Shown here: in pieces, positions 14,448 through 16,111 of the stretch | Numbering within the stretch: position 1 is the stretch's first letter | Layout of the letters: every line of letters begins with the position of its first letter | Assembly (NCBI RefSeq): GCF_001556865.1 | Contig: NZ_LSJY01000165.1 | Coordinates: 1-16,111, forward strand | Direction of reading: 5' to 3' | DNA length: 16,111 nt | From: Sphingobium sp. CCH11-B1 | GTDB lineage: Bacteria > Pseudomonadota > Alphaproteobacteria > Sphingomonadales > Sphingomonadaceae | Position numbers and translations under genes: made by a program | Notes under the pieces: generated by a model | What the model was told of the DNA's origin: nothing | Seen by the model: only the letters and a program-made list of their open reading frames with translations | Databases searched by the model: none

Positions 14448-15971
14448 TTACGCAAGTTGGACGACTGGCCGCAGCGTCATGGGCTCCGCCTTGCAGTACC
14501 GGTCGATATAGGCGGAATGCGGAGGTACCGTATAGGCAGCCCGCATCATCTCTTCCCGGCGCCCGATCATGCCCTTGCGTATGTCCTCAAGCGGATAAAG
14601 GTTTGCGAGCACATTATATCGCGACGGAACGGCGCCGTTTCCGAGCAAGATCGCAACCCAACTCGGTTCGGAATAGGATTCAAGCTCACCCAACACGACC
14701 TGACCGCAGGCACGCCACACTTCGAGCTTATGCCGCAAAAAATCAGGAAGCGCCATCTCGCGGCATGTCTGCCACAAAGATTCGGGCCGCTGCGACAGGC
14801 AATAATGCGCGATGATAAAGTCGCGGGCGCGCTCCATCTCAAGTATGGCGTCCCGATTATATTCGTCGCGAAGGGAAAAGTCGCAACTTTTGCCGGGGAA
14901 ATACTGAAGAAGGCGGGCGAGTCCGGTCACGATAAACTGAATGCCAGTCGACTCGAGCGGTTCGAGAAATCCGCCCGCAAACCCAAGTGCTACGCAATTA
15001 TGGCTCCAGAACACCTGGCGTCGACCCGACGTGAAGTTGAAGAGCCTTGGTTCGGCGAGGGGCTCGCCCCCCACGCTAGATTTGAGCGCATCCAGCGCGA
15101 CATCATCGCTCCAATGGTCAGAACTGTACACCATCCCGTTCCCGGTCCGGTGCTGAAGCGGAATGGTCCAACGCCATCCCCCTTCATGGGCTGTCGAACG
15201 CGTGAAGGGGTGCGGCTGACTGTCCACGGTTGATGGCATGGCAATCGCGCGGTTGCATAACAACCAATGCGACCAATCGATGAAGGGGGTCTGCAACGCC
15301 TTGCCCAGCAGTTCAGAGGCAAAGCCCGTGCAATCTATGAAAAAGTCGCCCGACACCGCGACATCATTTGCCAGATGCAAAGTCTCGATATTACCGCTGT
15401 CCGCGTTACGGCTAACGGAAGTCACCTTTCCTTCGATCCGTTCCACGCCCCGGGCTTCGGCAATTTCGCGCAGGTAACGAGCGTAAAGGCCGGCATCGAA
15501 ATGGTAAGCGTGGAGATATTTGGGACTTGCCGGATCCGTCGGTGCGAAACGTCCAGACTTTGCTATCCAATAGGGGAAAGAATAATCGTCGATCGGGTGC
15601 TTTTCTCCAGCCTGACGCAGGCGGAGCCAATAATGATGCGCCGACACCCCCTCCACGACATGGCCGTAGTCGCCGAAAGCGTGGAAATGCCGGTTCCCAA
15701 CCGTGCCCCAATCGCAAAACTCGATACCAAGCTTAAAGGTACCTTGCGTTTTGCGGACGAAGTCGGCTTCGTCGATCCCCGACAGGATATGGTATCGGGT
15801 AAGCGCCGGCGTGGTCGCTTCACCGACCCCGATGATGCCAATATCCTCCGATTCCACCAGTCTGATGCGCGCGCCGGACGAACCGAGCTTTCCAGCGAAC
15901 AGAGCTGCCGCCATCCATCCGGCAGTGCCCCCGCCCAGGATGACAATATCGCGAAGCTGATCGTCATTCAT
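14448..15971 (-). CDS. Flavin-dependent tryptophan-halogenase-like protein
   Basis: A 507-residue FAD-dependent enzyme of the tryptophan 7-halogenase family, which uses reduced flavin, oxygen and halide to halogenate an aromatic substrate. All hallmark motifs are present: the FAD-binding GGGTAG (13-18), VGEATTPAL (49-57), the catalytic lysine Lys80 in TFKLGIEF, the WRWTIP halogenase motif (266-271) and the acid Glu340 in PLESTG. No signal peptide is present, so it is cytoplasmic. The ATG at 15971 has only a weak GAG upstream, but the FAD fold starts directly after it. Such genes are common in Caulobacter, Brevundimonas, Xanthomonas and sphingomonads beside TonB-dependent receptors, and the few tested, such as BrvH, act on indole rather than free tryptophan. 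Its native substrate and link to the sugar genes are unknown. A partner flavin reductase is not in the window. Confidence 0.9.
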   Translation of the reverse strand: MNDDQLRDIVILGGGTAGWMAAALFAGKLGSSGARIRLVESEDIGIIGVGEATTPALTRYHILSGIDEADFVRKTQGTFKLGIEFCDWGTVGNRHFHAFGDYGHVVEGVSAHHYWLRLRQAGEKHPIDDYSFPYWIAKSGRFAPTDPASPKYLHAYHFDAGLYARYLREIAEARGVERIEGKVTSVSRNADSGNIETLHLANDVAVSGDFFIDCTGFASELLGKALQTPFIDWSHWLLCNRAIAMPSTVDSQPHPFTRSTAHEGGWRWTIPLQHRTGNGMVYSSDHWSDDVALDALKSSVGGEPLAEPRLFNFTSGRRQVFWSHNCVALGFAGGFLEPLESTGIQFIVTGLARLLQYFPGKSCDFSLRDEYNRDAILEMERARDFIIAHYCLSQRPESLWQTCREMALPDFLRHKLEVWRACGQVVLGELESYSEPSWVAILLGNGAVPSRYNVLANLYPLEDIRKGMIGRREEMMRAAYTVPPHSAYIDRYCKAEPMTLRPVVQLA

Positions 15972-16010
15972 ATCGAAGCTCGGTCAAAATCGGTGATTTA
16001 TATTCAAGCA

Positions 16011-16041
16011 AAGAAGGCGTTCCGGTGTGAAACGCCTTCTT
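16011..16041 (-). terminator. Hairpin, probable terminator upstream of the halogenase gene
   Basis: A perfect 11-bp inverted repeat (16011-16021 with 16031-16041, AAGAAGGCGTT arm) has a 9-base loop. On the - strand it ends in CTTCTTTG, a modest T-rich tail. It probably ends a transcript entering from the right edge, leaving the halogenase with its own start in 15972-16010, where ATATAAAT gives an AT-rich patch. The 70 bases to the right edge could be the end of a - strand gene, but no frame is recognisable. Confidence 0.6.
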
Positions 16042-16111
16042 CGAACGCAGACCTAGCCCGGCTTATTCATGAGCCCGCTGCACTGGGGCGTGCCGGGTTT
16101 GATGTGTCGGT

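Noticed and set aside
16042..16111. Possible end of a TonB-dependent receptor at the right edge
   Set aside because: None of the three - strand frames ends in the usual aromatic C-terminus of a receptor, and too few codons remain to assign anything.

Overview
The window looks like part of a carbohydrate-utilisation locus from a high-GC alphaproteobacterium, most likely a sphingomonad (Sphingobium, Novosphingobium or Sphingomonas type), with Caulobacterales as the main alternative. This rests on base composition, on the exported glycoside hydrolases packed around esterases, and on a flavin-dependent halogenase-like gene of the kind often found beside TonB-dependent receptors in these groups. 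The lineage is an inference from gene content, not from a marker gene.

Layout from left to right: (1) 1-3604 on the + strand holds the C-terminal part of a GH35/DUF5597 beta-galactosidase, then a complete GH31 alpha-xylosidase with a PA14 insert, ending at a perfect 13-bp hairpin that can terminate transcription from both sides. (2) 3672-5300 on the - strand is a Tat-exported GH29 alpha-L-fucosidase with a GTG start. (3) 5503-8954 on the + strand is a two-gene unit: a sialate-O-acetylesterase-like SGNH esterase (CE20-like) and a type-B carboxylesterase. (4) 8965-13300 on the - strand is a second unit: a possible 35-residue peptide, a GH2 enzyme with a C-terminal discoidin-like domain, and a GH39 enzyme, behind a plausible sigma70-type promoter at 13371-13400. 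(5) 13633-14199 on the - strand encodes a small secreted protein of unknown function. (6) 14448-15971 on the - strand is a flavin-dependent tryptophan-halogenase-like protein. The last 140 bases hold an 11-bp hairpin and no gene I can assign.

How it fits together: GH31 alpha-xylosidase with PA14, GH35 with DUF5597, an alpha-fucosidase and an SGNH acetylesterase with an inserted beta domain are the periplasmic side-chain-trimming set known from xyloglucan loci of Cellvibrio and Xanthomonas. Xyloglucan oligosaccharides would enter through a TonB-dependent receptor outside the window. Acetyl groups are removed from galactosyl side chains, then fucose, galactose and xylose are released. GH2 and GH39 could handle arabinosyl, xylosyl or galactosyl decorations or a related hemicellulose. 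No endo-xyloglucanase, receptor, transporter or regulator lies inside the window, so the substrate is an inference from the enzyme set.

The non-standard points are the use of GH29 where the described loci use GH95, the extra type-B esterase, the GH2-GH39 pair with its possible coupled leader peptide, and the halogenase with intact catalytic motifs beside sugar genes. I see no mobile elements, CRISPR arrays, tRNA or rRNA.
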